Assembly: GCF_900660485.1 (NCBI RefSeq)
Contig: NZ_LR214951.1
Location: forward strand, 915,559-979,558
DNA: 64,000 bases
Reading direction: 5' to 3'
Origin: Mesomycoplasma neurolyticum
Lineage (GTDB): Bacteria; Bacillota_I; Bacilli_A; Mycoplasmatales; Metamycoplasmataceae
This document shows positions 1 to 10,880 of the stretch, one piece after another. Made by a program: the position numbers and the translations under genes. The notes under the pieces are model-generated. The model saw only the letters and a program-made list of their open reading frames with translations. It was not told where the DNA came from and made no database searches. The first letter of the stretch is position 1, and every line of letters begins with the position of its first letter.

Positions 1-946
1 TGAAAAACCAACTAAATTAGTTAAAGTTACAGAAAATTTAAAAGATATTGAAAATTATATTAAACTTTTGGTTAATTCAAAAAATGCGTATTTTGTTGAT
101 GGTAATGTTTTTTTTGATGTTTCAAAACATAAAGTTTATGGGAGTATTTCTAATAGAAAATTAGAAAATTCTATTATTACTGAAACTGAATATAAAAAAA
201 ATAACCCACATGATTTCGCACTTTGAAAAAAAACATATGAAGGTATTCAATTTGATTCATTTTTTGGGAGAGGTCGTCCAGGTTGACATACTGAATGTTC
301 TGTTTTTATTTATAAACACTTCAAAGGTAAAACTATTGATATTCATGGGGGAGGGATTGATCTTATTTTTCCACATCATGAAAATGAAAATATTCAGCAT
401 TATTCATTAACCAATAATTTTTTAACTAAACAATGAGTTCATACAGGTTTTGTAAATTATGAAGGTAAAAAAATGTCTAAATCACTAGGAAATGTAGTTT
501 ATGCAAAAGATTTTGTAAAACAACATGATTCAAATGTATTTAGATATATAATTTTAACTACAAATATTACAGCACCAATTGATTTAACACATGAATTAAT
601 AAAATCATCAGAAAACAAGATTACAAACTTCAAAAAAAAATATTATCTATATTTTTTAGAAAATAAAAAACAAGATGTAAATTTTGAAAAATTAGAAAAA
701 ATTTTAGATTTATTTTTAAAATTAAAATTTTCTATAGCAAATTTTGAACTAAATATTTTGTTAAAAGAAAACGAGATAGCAACTTTTATCAAACTTTTAG
801 ATATATTAGGTTTTGATTTTTATAAAAACCTACCAACTAGTGAAGATAAAGAAAAATTTGCTAATTGACAACAATTATTAAAAGCAAAAAAATATTTAGA
901 AGCTGATAAATTAAGAGCAGAATTACAAAAGAAAAAATTAGTTTAA
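1..946 (+). CDS. cysS: Cysteinyl-tRNA synthetase, 5'-truncated by window edge
   Basis: Class I aminoacyl-tRNA synthetase that charges tRNA-Cys. The reading frame is already open at base 2 and ends at TAA 944-946, leaving about 314 residues. Visible family signatures are GWHTECS, carrying a Cys of the zinc site, then [17 protein letters not shown] and the KMSKSLGN loop at about 470-493. The N-terminal half with the HIGH motif lies before the window. In-frame TGA codons stand where the family has Trp, for example in PGWHTE. Upstream of rlmB, as in the Firmicute cysS-rlmB-sigH order. Confidence 0.96.
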
Positions 947-993
947 AAAAATAGGAAAAAGAAAATAAAAAAAGGTAAAAATTTAATTAAAAT

Positions 994-1671
994 ATGAAAA
1001 AATTTATTTGTGGGAAAAATTCTGTTATTGATTCTTTAAAAAATAACTTACCTATTTCATTAGTTTATACAACGAATCACAAATTACACTTAGAATTTCC
1101 TAATTTTAAAATAAAACTAGTAACTAATGAATTTTTAAATCAACTTACAACCGAAAATCATCAAGGCTATGTTGCTCAAATATTAGATATAAAATTTTAT
1201 GACTTAAATACAATAATTAAAGATAAAGCAAAAGAGGTTATTATTTTAGATCATATACAAGACCCACATAATTTTGGAGCAATCATAAGAACTGCAAATG
1301 CTAATGGAATTAAACATATTATCTTTCCAAAAGATCGTTCAGTAGATGTAACACCCACTGTTTTAAAAGTATCTTCAGGTGGTTTTGTAAATATGAAATT
1401 TATCAAAGTTACTTCTATTGTTTCTACTATTCTTAAACTTAAAAAAAATAATTATTGAGTTTATGGAACTTCATTAACTAAAAAATCTAAAAATATTAAT
1501 GACGTACTTTTTAATAAACCATTAGCTATTATTTTTGGTTCAGAAGGTAATGGGTTAACCAAAGCAGTAGAAAGAGTGTGTGATGAGTTAGTTTATATCC
1601 CGATGAAAGGAACTGTTCAATCACTTAATATTTCTGTAGCAGTTGGAATAGTGCTTTTTAAAATAAATTAG
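994..1671 (+). CDS. rlmB: SpoU/TrmH-family 23S rRNA 2'-O-methyltransferase (RlmB-like)
   Basis: Predicted S-adenosylmethionine-dependent ribose 2'-O-methyltransferase of the SPOUT fold, 225 residues, about the usual size. The three SpoU motifs are present: DPHNFGAIIRTANANG (near 90-105), IIFGSEGNGL, and IPMKGTVQSLNISVAVG at the C terminus, which build the knotted cofactor site. A short N-terminal substrate-binding part precedes the catalytic domain. It lies between cysS and the sigma-like gene. The usual mini-RNase III and yacP genes of this Firmicute cluster are absent. RlmB is favoured by context, but other SpoU methylases look alike. Confidence 0.88.
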
Positions 1672-1682
1672 CGAAAGGAATG

Positions 1683-2201
1683 ATGAGTAATTTATTTCAA
1701 AAACATATTTCTTTAGTTGAAATAGCAGCTAAAAAAGCTAAATTTTTATTTAAAAATATACCTATTGAATATGAAGATTTATATGTAGTAGGTTTGGGAA
1801 TTTTAAATAAGTTATTATCTCAAAAATTATTAATACCATCAGATAACCCAAATGCATGATTATATAAAAGGATTTATTTAAAATTATTAGAATATTGTAA
1901 GAAATTTACATCTAGTAATCATAAAATTATGAATTATAAATCAGATTATGCAGATGAAAAATTATATTATAAAAATTCTTCGACTAATAGTGAATTTGAA
2001 TATTTAAATTTTAAAGAAATTGAAACAAAAGATTTTTTTAAAAATTTTTCAGATGAAAAAAAATCTATTTTATGAATGTATTTTGTAGAAAAAATTGCAG
2101 TAAAACAAATTTCTAAACTTTTGTATATAAGTTCTAATAAAATAAATGATTTAATAAAAACATCAAAAAAACTAGCTATAAATTATATTAATGATCAATA
2201 A
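1683..2201 (+). CDS. SigH-like RNA polymerase sigma factor (putative)
   Basis: A 172-residue protein. The N-terminal part (IPIEYEDLYVVGLGILNKLL, then NPNAWLYKRIYLKLLEY) resembles sigma-70 region 2. The C-terminal part (about 125-165, SDEKKSILWMYF then KQISKLLYISSNKINDLI) resembles the region 4 helix-turn-helix. Position supports this: in Bacillus-type genomes sigH lies between rlmB/yacP and rpmG-secE-nusG, exactly as here. ATG codons occur at 1680 and 1683; 1683 fits the AAAGGA ribosome site better. Mycoplasma genitalium MG428 is a known alternative sigma factor controlling recombination genes; equivalence here is inference. Confidence 0.72.
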
Positions 2202-2215
2202 ATTTATTAATATTA

Positions 2216-2224
2216 TGGTATAAT
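2216..2224 (+). promoter_or_regulatory. Extended -10 promoter of rpmG-secE-nusG
   Basis: TGGTATAAT, a perfect TGn extended -10, lies 11 bases before the rpmG ATG. Transcription would start around 2231, giving a leader of only about 5 bases. No clear -35 box is visible. Confidence 0.6.
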
Positions 2225-2235
2225 TCTTAGACATT

Positions 2236-2379
2236 ATGAGTAAATCAAAAATTACTTTATGTTGTGTAGATTGTAGATCAAAAAATTACGTAACAAATAA
2301 ATCTAAAGAAGAAAGATTAATTATTAAAAAATATTGTAAAAAATGTAAAACACAAGTTTTACACAAGGAAGAGAAATAA
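2236..2379 (+). CDS. rpmG: 50S ribosomal protein L33
   Basis: A 47-residue zinc-ribbon ribosomal protein. Two Cys pairs, CCVDC and CKKC, frame the usual L33 fold, with the typical SKNYVTNKSK segment between them. The stop codon overlaps the secE start by one base (TAATG), so rpmG, secE and nusG are probably one transcript. No Shine-Dalgarno sequence is evident, which fits the very short leader from the TATAAT just upstream. Confidence 0.93.
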   Translation: MSKSKITLCCVDCRSKNYVTNKSKEERLIIKKYCKKCKTQVLHKEEK

Positions 2380-2585
2380 TGAAAAAAAGAACTAAAAATA
2401 AAAAGTATATTCTTAGAAATTGAATTAAAGAATTAAAAAGAATTAAATGGCCTGATGCACAAACATCAACTAAAAGCTTTATATATACAATACTTTTTGT
2501 TGTTTTTTTTGTTATTCTTTTTTTTATAATATCTATAATAGCAACATATTTATGAAGCAAAACAAATGTAGGGTTTGGTAATTAG
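2379..2585 (+). CDS. secE: Preprotein translocase subunit SecE
   Basis: A 68-residue single-span SecE. The conserved amphipathic stretch ELKRIKWPDAQTSTKSF precedes one transmembrane helix of about 22 residues (near 36-58). SecE clamps SecY in the translocon. The Trp in KWP is written TGG, one of few in the window, while two other Trp are TGA. Starts within the rpmG stop; nusG follows after two bases. Confidence 0.92.
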
Positions 2586-2587
2586 TT

Positions 2588-3169
2588 ATGGAAAATAATA
2601 CTTTTTTTAAATGATATATGGTTTCAACTATTTCTGGAAAAGAAGAAAAAGTTATTGAATCATTAAGAAATGTTGTTAGTTCAGAGATGCTAGAAGACAT
2701 TTGTCAAGAAATTAAAATGTTTGTTAGACCACATTTAACATTAAAAGAATTACAAAAAAGAGCTTTAGGTCAGGAATTTAAAGTAAAAAAAGAAAATCTT
2801 TACAAAGGTTATATCTTTATAAAAATTCACATGACAGACAAAGCTTGATTTTTAATAAGAAATACACAGTATGTTACAGGGCTTGTTGGTTCATCAGGGA
2901 AGGGTGCCAAACCAACTCCTTTATCACAAAAACAAATTGATAAAATGTTTAAAAAAGAATTAGAAGAGTGAAAAAAATATGATATGGGTATTATTGATTC
3001 CCCTTTCAAACCAGGCTCTATTGTAGAAATTATTGAAGGACCTTTCAAAGGTGAAGAAGGACCTATTATTGAAGTGGATGACAAAGAACAAACAGCATTA
3101 GTTTCATTAGAAATTTTTGGTAAAAAAACTCCTACTAAAGTTAGCCACAATATTTTAAAATTAAAATAA
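2588..3169 (+). CDS. nusG: Transcription termination/antitermination factor NusG
   Basis: A 193-residue NusG. The N-terminal NGN domain starts with WYMVSTISGKEEKV and includes GYIFIKIHM and YVTGLVGSSGKGAKPTPLS. A C-terminal KOW domain contains PGSIVEIIEGPFKGEEGPI, about 140-160. NusG binds the RNA polymerase clamp and links it to ribosomes or Rho; Rho is not in this window. The start is the ATG at 2588 directly after secE. It is the last gene of the operon, followed by a hairpin. Confidence 0.95.
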
Positions 3170-3172
3170 AAT

Positions 3173-3212
3173 AAAGTACAAATGCAGTATCTATTGCAGA
3201 TGTACTTTTTTA
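3173..3212 (+). terminator. Terminator after nusG (convergent with nagA)
   Basis: AAGTACA pairs with TGTACTT, and inside it TGCA pairs with TGCA, leaving an 8-base loop, followed by T6. The gap between two converging genes is only about 60 bases, so it may serve both strands. Confidence 0.75.
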
Positions 3213-3230
3213 TTACAAAATTTTTAAAAA

Positions 3231-4373
3231 CTAATTTTCATTTGTGTAATGTTTGTTATTGATAAAACTCATTTTTATATTAAAATTTTTATCAATTAAT
3301 ACAAAATTACCTTTTTGATTTAATTTTAAAGTTCCAAATTTATTGGTTTTTTTAAATTTTTTAGCTATATTATAAGAAGAAAATAACACCATTTCACTTC
3401 ATGTACAATTTGTCGCTTTATGAAAAACATTAAGTATTTTGTTATATGGCATTCCACTACCTGCAATTTTATTTTGATTTTTTAAATAAAAAATATCATT
3501 TTTTTTAGTTATTTCTAAAGGTCCTAATCAATAATCGCCATTTTCTAGACCTTTAGGTGATAAAGAGTCAGAAATAATAATTAAATTATTTTTATCAATA
3601 TTTTTATAAGTAAAATTAATAATTTCTTTTGTAGTGTGGATTCCATCACTTATAAATTCAACTAAAAAATTTTTAGATAGTTTATTATTTAAAATAGTAT
3701 TTACTAGCGATTCTTGTCTATGATCAAAAGATGAGCAACCATTATAAAAATGTGTAAAAAAATCAAAAGTGTTTAAATTAAATTTTTTTGAAAAATCATA
3801 ACAATTTGAATGTCCTATAGTATAGTAAAAATGTTTTTTAAATTTTTTTAACAACTCATTATTGTTATTTTCAGGAGCAATAGCAATAATTGATTTAATT
3901 TTTTTATTTAAATTCAATTCATTTAAATGTTTTTCTTCAATAGGAATAATTAATTCTTCTTTATGTGCACCTTTTTTTTCTTTTGAAATAAAAGGGCCTT
4001 CTAAATATCAATTTAAAATTGATGTATTTTTTAAGTTTAATAAATTTTTAGAAATTTTTAAAATATTTTCTCAAGTATCAGTAACAGTAGTTATGTTAAC
4101 TGCTGCTACACCTTCATGTTGATGAATTTTTTCAAGGTAATTTTCTAATTTATTTTGTCAATTTTCATTAACTATTTCTTGAAAAGAAAATCCATAACCT
4201 CCATGTGTATGTGAGTCAATAAAAGCAGGCATGAGAATAAGTTTTTTACAATCAATTCCTTTTTTGTTGGTTGTCCCTCTACCTATTTTAATTATTGTCC
4301 CTTTATCATCAACTTCTAAATAACCTAAAAATTGTTCATCTTTTGTAGTAATTAAAGCATTTTTATAAATCAT
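3231..4373 (-). CDS. nagA: N-acetylglucosamine-6-phosphate deacetylase
   Basis: A 380-residue metal-dependent amidohydrolase that removes acetate from GlcNAc-6-phosphate, giving glucosamine-6-phosphate for NagB. Signatures are SHTHGGYG (His55 and His57), the metal-binding Glu in EGPF, GHSNCYDF, HFYNGCSSFDHR and ISDGIHT. The catalytic Asp is probably in IISDSLSP, where most NagA have TDAM. GGAG lies six bases before the ATG. It is last in a tyrS-ptsI-pepF-nagA run, far from nagB at 40 kb. Confidence 0.9.
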
Positions 4374-4410
4374 AATTTCTCCATAATATTTTTATTTAAA
4401 TTACAAATAT

Positions 4411-6225
4411 TTATTTTTTAAAAATTTTTTGACCTATTGTGATGTATTCATTTATATAATTTTCGAGTTGTTTAAAAACAAAATTAAAAATATTTTCATC
4501 ATGTAAATTAATTTTAGATTTTTTCAAAATATTTAAAGGTCAATCAATATCTCCTAATTTTAGAAAATTATTTATATAGTTATCCATTATTTTGTTTTCT
4601 TTTAATTTATATCTTTGAAAAAAAATGCTAGCAATTAAAAAACCAAAAGCATATTTACATAAATAAAAATTAGCATAAAAATGTGGCACATCTACAGCAT
4701 GAATATATTTTTTTGTAAAACTAGATTTTTTAATTGCATATTTTTTTTCATTTTTTTTGTAAATTTCTACTAAATCACTAAAAGTTCCTATATTTTCATT
4801 TTTATCAATTTTATTATATATATCATATTCATAGTTTGATCAAAAAGTCGATTGATAAACAATTTCAAAAAAATTTTCAATATACTTAGATAGAATTTTG
4901 AACCTTAATTTTAAATTTGAAGCTTTTTCTATAAAATAATCAAAAAGTAATAATTCATTAAAACTAGAAGCAATTTCAGCTGTAAAAATAGGATATGATG
5001 AATTTTCTAAAGATTGTGATTTATTAGTAAAATATGTGTGAAGTGAATGTCCTAGTTCATGTGCTAAGGTAAAAACTGAATCTATTGTGTAATCTCAATT
5101 CATCAAAATAAAAATTTTATCCAATCCATAAGCTTCACTAATAGAATAAGCACCTGAAATTTTATTTTTTGCTGAATGATAATCAATTCAATTTTCATCA
5201 AAAGCTTTTTTTACCATTGATATATATTCTTGACCCAATGGTTCAAAAGCAATAAGTAAAATTTTTTGTGCTTCTTCTATTGTGAATTTTTCTTTTGTGT
5301 TTATAAGGTCTAATCAATTATCATAAATTCTTGGTTTTCTTTTTAATTTTTTTGTAAAAAATATTTCATTGTACTTACGCATTTTTTTTAATAAAAAACT
5401 ATTTTTGGATATTATAGAATATAAATTTTGCAAAATATTTTCATCAATTTTTTCTTCTATTAATAATGAATCAATGCTTGTTTTGAAATTTCTTGCTTTT
5501 GCCATTACAGAAATCTTTGTAAAATGATCAATTAATAATTTACTTAATGTTTCTTTATGTTTGTATTTACTATTGTAATAGTTATAAAACACTTCTTTTC
5601 TTATTTTTTCATTTTTTGATGTCATCAAAACATTAAAATTATTTTCTGAAATAAAGATTTTTTTATTATTTTTTTGGATGCTTCCATAATCTATTTCAAC
5701 ATTTATTAAATTACTAAAATAATCTTCAAAATTTACTTCAGCTTTGTTTGTTTTTAATAAAAAATCTTCTATTTTGCTATCTAATTTATATTTTTGAATT
5801 TCGAAAATTTCAAGAAAATATTTTTTATATGACTTAAACATCTCTAATTTACTTCATTGTTTTAATTTTTCAATATTTTGCATTTCTTTGTTTATTTCTG
5901 AACCATTTTCTTCATAAATATCATTTAATTTATTTTCAAACTCTAAAATTAAATTATTTAATTTATCATCAACTAAATTTACATTTAATTTATTTGATAA
6001 ATAATTATATATTCTATTAAAAATTAAATTATTTTCTTTTTCAATGTTTAAAAACTCTAAATAATTTTTAGGACTTTCATATTTTTTGTCTCTATACTCT
6101 AAAATTCTTCTTTTTTTAATAAGAAAAAATTCAATTTCTTCTTGAATTGAATTTTTTCTTATTAAACTTTCTAAGTCAAATTTATATTTATTTGGAATAT
6201 CTTTGTATTTTTTGTAAAAAATCAT
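4411..6225 (-). CDS. pepF: Oligoendopeptidase F (M3 metallopeptidase)
   Basis: A 604-residue zinc endopeptidase of family M3B that cleaves short cytosolic peptides. The HEXXH zinc motif is seen as [13 protein letters not shown] (His389, Glu390, His393), with the downstream Glu ligand expected in [11 protein letters not shown]. The length matches PepF, about 600. The ATG follows the ptsI stop with no gap, so translation is probably coupled. Probably supplies amino acids from peptides imported by systems such as Opp. Interrupted only by TGA Trp codons. Confidence 0.92.
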
Positions 6226-7959
6226 TTATTTTTGAAAAAATTCTTTCATTAATTTTTTAACTTCAACTTCATTTTCAGCATTAATTGCTTTATGCATTAA
6301 AATATGAGCGTCTTTAAAATTAATTTCAGAAATAAGTTTTCTAGCTTCTAAAATAGAAGATGCAGACATAGAGAATTCGTCTAATCCCATTCCAAGTAAT
6401 AATGGAATAGCACTAATATCACCAGCCATTTCACCACACATACCAACTCATTTGCCAGCTTTATGTGCTCCATCAATTGTCATTTTAATTAATCTTAAAA
6501 TTGAAGGATTTAGTGGCTGATATAAATAAGAAACTTTTTCATTCATTCTATCCGCAGCCATAGAATATTGCATTAAATCATTAGTTCCAATTGAAACAAA
6601 GTCTGCATAACGACAAAATTGTTCAGTTAAAACTGCTGCTGCTGGTGTTTCAACCATCATACCAACTTCAATTTTATTATGTAAAATTAAACCTTCATTA
6701 ATAAGTTCTTGTTTTACATCATCAAAAATTTCTTTAGCTTTTTTAAATTCATCAACTGTTGAAATCATAGGAAACATAATAGCTAAATTTCCATAAACTG
6801 ATGCTCTTATTAATGCTCTTAATTGATCTCTGAATACATTTTGTTTGTCCAATGATAACCTAATAGCTCTATAGCCTAAAAATGGATTCATTTCATATGG
6901 GAATTGAAAATATTCTAAAGTTTTATCTCCACCAATATCTAGTGTTCTAACAACAACTTGTTTGTTATTCATGTCCTTTAAGACTTTAGCATAATTTTCA
7001 AATTGTTCCTCTTCGGTTGGTCAATCTTTTGAATCCATATATAAAAATTCACTTCTAAATAATCCAATTGCTTCTGCACCAAATTTAATAGCAGCATCAC
7101 TATCTTTTGGTGAACCAATGTTTGCAGCGATTATAACTTTATGTCTATCTTTTGTAATTGTTGTTTTATCTCTAAACTTCTCAAGTTCTTTTTTATAGTT
7201 TTCATATTCAAAATATTTTTGCTGAAATGCTTCAATTTCTTTTTCGGTTGGATTAATAACTAATTCGCCTGTTGTTCCATTTATAGCAACTACATCAACA
7301 TTATTAACAAGTTTTGTAATATTTTCTAAACCTAAAATAGCTGGAATTTCAAGTGTTCTTGCCATAATTGCTGAGTGTGATGTTTTACCACCTATGTTTG
7401 TTAAAAAACCTCTAACATATTTTTTATTTAATTGTGCAGTTTCTGAAGGTGTTAAATCATGAGCAACAATCACAACTTCATGATCAATAGCTGATAAATC
7501 AATTATTTCAATATTTAAAAGATTCTTGATAACTCTGTTTCAAACATCATGAATATCAGCAGCACGTTCTTTCATATATTCATCATCAAAATTTTGAAAC
7601 ATTTTTCTATGAAATTCTTTAACTTGAAAAACAGCATGTGCTGAATGAAGCCCTTTTTCATTAATTAAATTTTTCATTTCATCAATAAGACTTGGGTCAT
7701 TTGCTATCAAAATGTGAGCATCAAAAATTTCTAACTCTTCATTTGATAATGTTTTAGAAGCTTTTTCTTTTATTTGTTCAATTTGCAAAATAGATTTTTC
7801 TATAGCTTTTTCTAATTTTACAATTTCTTCTTCTTTGTTTTCGATTAAATCAACTAATTCTAAAGCTTTTTCAACTTCATTGTTTTCATCTTCAATTTTA
7901 AAAATTTTTGCAACTGCTATACCTTTTGAAGCAGCGATTCCTTTAATTATTCGTGACAT
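6226..7959 (-). CDS. ptsI: PTS enzyme I (phosphoenolpyruvate-protein phosphotransferase)
   Basis: A 577-residue enzyme I, the first phosphate carrier of the sugar PTS: PEP to enzyme I to HPr to the EII permeases. The N-terminal domain has the phosphorylated His in [12 protein letters not shown] (His195). The C-terminal TIM barrel has the PEP-site motifs [21 protein letters not shown] and [10 protein letters not shown], with Cys508. GGAG precedes the ATG. HPr and a separate EIIA are not in this window and must lie elsewhere. It serves both EIICB genes here. Confidence 0.96.
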
Positions 7960-7976
7960 TTCATCTCCTTATTAAA

Positions 7977-9227
7977 TTATTTTTCTAAAAATTTGACTAA
8001 ATAATAATTTTTTTTACCTTTTTTTATTAAAGAATATTTACCATCAAATTCCTTGTTTAATAATACATTATTTTCAGTAGTAATATTACTATTATTAAAT
8101 TTTAATGCATTTTTTTCAATAAATTCTCTCATTTCTCTTTTAGAAACAACAATTTTATGCTTAATTAAAAAATCAGATAAATTTTCATTCATTGTTGCGC
8201 TAAAACATGGTATTGCATTTTCTAGTTGTGCTAAATCATTTGTTGTTAGTAAACTGAAATCTTGATTGTTAAACAAGATATCACTAATTTTTATAGCGTT
8301 ATTTGCTTCTTGAGCGCCATGAATATCTTTAACAACTTCAAAAGCTAAAGTTTTTTGAGCAATTTTGAGTTTTTTTTGCTCATCATGTCTAAACATAATA
8401 TTACTAATTTCATCTAGTGATAAAAATGTTAAATATTTTAGTAATTTTTCCACTTCTAAATCTTCTTGGTTGACTAAAAATTGATATAACATAAAAGGCG
8501 AAGTTAATTTGGGATCTAATCAAAGCGAACCACCCCCTGTTGATTTGCCGAATTTCACATTGTTTTTATCTGTTAATAAATTTGTAGTTATAGCAAAACT
8601 ATTTGATTCTTCACCATAATTTTTTTTAATCATTTCAATTCCACTTGTGATATTACCTCATTGGTCAGAACCACCTAATTGTCCTTTTATATCAAAGTGT
8701 TTATATAAATAACAAAAGTCTCATGATTGAATAAGTTGATAACTAAATTCTGTAAATGATAACCCTTTGTCAATTCTATTTGCAATTGATTCTTTAGCTA
8801 ACATATAACTAATATTTACATTTTTACCAACATCACGTAAAAAGTCCAAAACATTCATATCTTTATAAATTTCAAGATTATCAAAAACTTTTAGATTAAA
8901 TTTTTGCAATTGTTTAATAATAGCATTTTTATTTTCTAAAAGTTTAGCTTGGTCAAGCAAAACTCTTTCTTTGCTTTTGAAAGATGGATCACCAATCATA
9001 CCTGTTGCTCCACCGACAATTGCTAAAATTTTAATCCCAATGTTTTGAAATCTTTTCAAAGTACAAATTTGGATATAATTTCCCAAATGTAAACTAATAG
9101 CCGTTGGATCAAAACCAGCATAAATTCCTTCAAAATTTTTTAAATTTAAAAATTTTTCTTCACTAGAAATATTGTTTAAAATACCTCTATTTTTTAGTTC
9201 TTTTAAGAATTCTTTTTTTTGTTTCAT
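7977..9227 (-). CDS. tyrS: Tyrosyl-tRNA synthetase
   Basis: A 416-residue class Ic synthetase that charges tRNA-Tyr. GFDPTAISLHLGN holds the HIGH-like HLGN. QLGGSDQWGNIT is the TyrRS substrate pocket and KFGKSTGG the KMSKS equivalent. An S4-like RNA-binding tail occupies the last 70 or so residues (VVSKREMREFIEKNALKFN). First gene of the minus run; ptsI starts 17 bases after its stop. A TATAAT on the minus strand lies about 36 bases upstream. Confidence 0.96.
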
Positions 9228-9262
9228 AATTACTTTCTAAAATCTTTAATAATATAATCAAT

Positions 9263-9268
9263 ATTATA
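9263..9268 (-). promoter_or_regulatory. -10 box for tyrS-ptsI-pepF-nagA
   Basis: ATTATA on the plus strand reads TATAAT on the minus strand, about 36 bases before the tyrS start. It faces the degV promoter in a 71-base divergent gap. Confidence 0.5.
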
Positions 9269-9280
9269 AAACAAAAAAAT

Positions 9281-9289
9281 TGTTATAAT
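9281..9289 (+). promoter_or_regulatory. Extended -10 promoter giving a near-leaderless degV mRNA
   Basis: TGTTATAAT (TGn extended -10) ends nine bases before the degV ATG at 9299, so initiation 6-8 bases after the box falls at 9295-9297. There is no room for a Shine-Dalgarno sequence. Confidence 0.6.
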
Positions 9290-9298
9290 ACATTAATT

Positions 9299-10153
9299 AT
9301 GAAAATAGCAATTATAATTGATTCATCAACAGGCCTAACAAAAGAAGAAGCACAAAAACACAATTTATACTATTTACCACTTTGTATAAATATAGATGAT
9401 AAAGAATATTTAGATGGAGTTGATTTAGTTTCTGAAGAAGTTTTTGGTTTAATTAATAAAAACTCTAAAGTTTTTACTTCAGCAACGCCAATTGGAATGG
9501 CTTTAGAACTTATTGAAAAATTAAAAAAAGAATATGACAAAATTATTATATATCCAATCAGTCATAAACTTTCATCACAATATTCTAATTTAGCAGCTGC
9601 TTTTGCTAATGATGAAAAAGTTCATGTTGTAAAATCTAACAAAATATCAGCATTAATAATTTTAGACATTATAAGATTTAAAAATAATTTAAAAAACAAC
9701 ACGCCTTTAACAGAAGCACTTCAAAAGTTAGAAGAAAATTTTGAAGGTGATGTTTGTTTAGTTCCGAAATATAATGATGCATTAGTGAGAGGTGGTAGAT
9801 TATCACCTTCCGCTGCTTCTATTGCAAAACTATTAAAAATTGTTCCTATTATTCAATTTAAAGAAGGAGCTTTAGAAAAAAGAGGTAAAGGAAGAATTTT
9901 TCATAGAGCTCTTATAAATACATATAAAGAAGTTTATGAGCAAAATCCAAATTACAAAACATTTCTTATTCATTCAAACAATCCAGAAATAAACGATTTA
10001 AAAGCTAAATTGCAAGATATCTCACATAACAAAATTCAAATTTTTAAAATTCCTAATGTTGTTTCAATTCATACATGAGTTGAAGCTGTTGTTTTAGTTC
10101 ATGTAAACTGAACAGAAGATGAAATAGAAGAAGCTACAAAAATATTCTCTTAA
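9299..10153 (+). CDS. DegV-family (FakB-like) fatty-acid binding protein
   Basis: A 284-residue DegV protein. This family binds one fatty acid between two domains and, with FakA kinase, presents it for phosphorylation and entry into phospholipids. Signatures are the N-terminal IIDSSTGLT, TSATP, SHKLSSQYSNLAAA and RGGRLSPSAASIAKLL. That role suits an organism that scavenges fatty acids. The start has no ribosome binding site and follows a -10 box directly. Monocistronic. Confidence 0.9.
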
Positions 10154-10168
10154 AGCCCAAGCTTTTTT
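10152..10168 (+). terminator. Weak hairpin at the end of degV
   Basis: AAAGC and GCTTT form a 5-bp stem around CCAA, starting within the degV stop codon and followed by a T6 run. The stem is short, so function is uncertain. Confidence 0.4.
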
Positions 10169-10247
10169 ATAAAAAAAACATTTTTTCCTATTTTTATTTA
10201 TTTTTTTAGAATTTTTTTTAAAAAAACTATTTTGTTTTGGAGGAAAA

Positions 10248-10880
10248 ATGGAAATTTATAAAATAGGAAAAATTGTTTCAAAAAATAAAAATTATATTAT
10301 TTTAGATAAAGGTGGAATAGGCTATATTATTTATGTAGCAAATACTGAAATTTATAATAAAGGTGAAGTAAGAAAAGTTTTTGTTTTTAATTGAGAAAAT
10401 GAATATACAAAAACAACTTATGGTTTTGATAATATGAAAGAAAGAATATTGTTTGAAGATTTACTTTCAATTAATGGAATTGGACCCAAAGTCGCTTTAT
10501 CTTTTTTAAAAGAGGGTTGAGAAAAATGCTCACTATTAATTTCAGAAGGCAATGAAGAAAAAATAGCAAAAATCCCTTATATTAGCAATAAAATTGCCAA
10601 ACAAATTGTTTTTCAATTTCAAAATAAATATTTAAAAGTGTTACAAAATTATTCAAAAAATTTACCAAATACCAATGAAATAGATAACATAATTAATATA
10701 AATAAAAATAATTTAGATGACAAAGTTGCTTTTGAATTAAAAGATACATTAAAAATTTTAGGCTTTAAAACTAAGCAAATTGATCTAGCAATTTCTAGCA
10801 TCAAACCAAATGATAATTTTGAATTATTAGTAGAAGAAGCAATAAAAATAATTTCAAGTGCAAGAGAATTTAGAAATTAG
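10248..10880 (+). CDS. ruvA: Holliday junction DNA helicase subunit RuvA
   Basis: A 210-residue RuvA that tetramerises on Holliday junctions and loads RuvB. The N-terminal OB domain starts MEIYKIGKI and contains [11 protein letters not shown]. Next is a helix-hairpin-helix region with [16 protein letters not shown], then a diverged second hairpin, and a C-terminal RuvB-binding helix region (about 160-205). GGAGG precedes the ATG. ruvB overlaps its last 23 bases in another frame. Confidence 0.92.

Noticed and set aside
2324..2560. 78-codon minus-strand ORF
   Set aside because: Lies antisense to the end of rpmG and secE, which have clear family motifs.
2827..3150. 107-codon minus-strand ORF
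   Set aside because: Antisense shadow of nusG, whose KOW domain is clearly encoded on plus.
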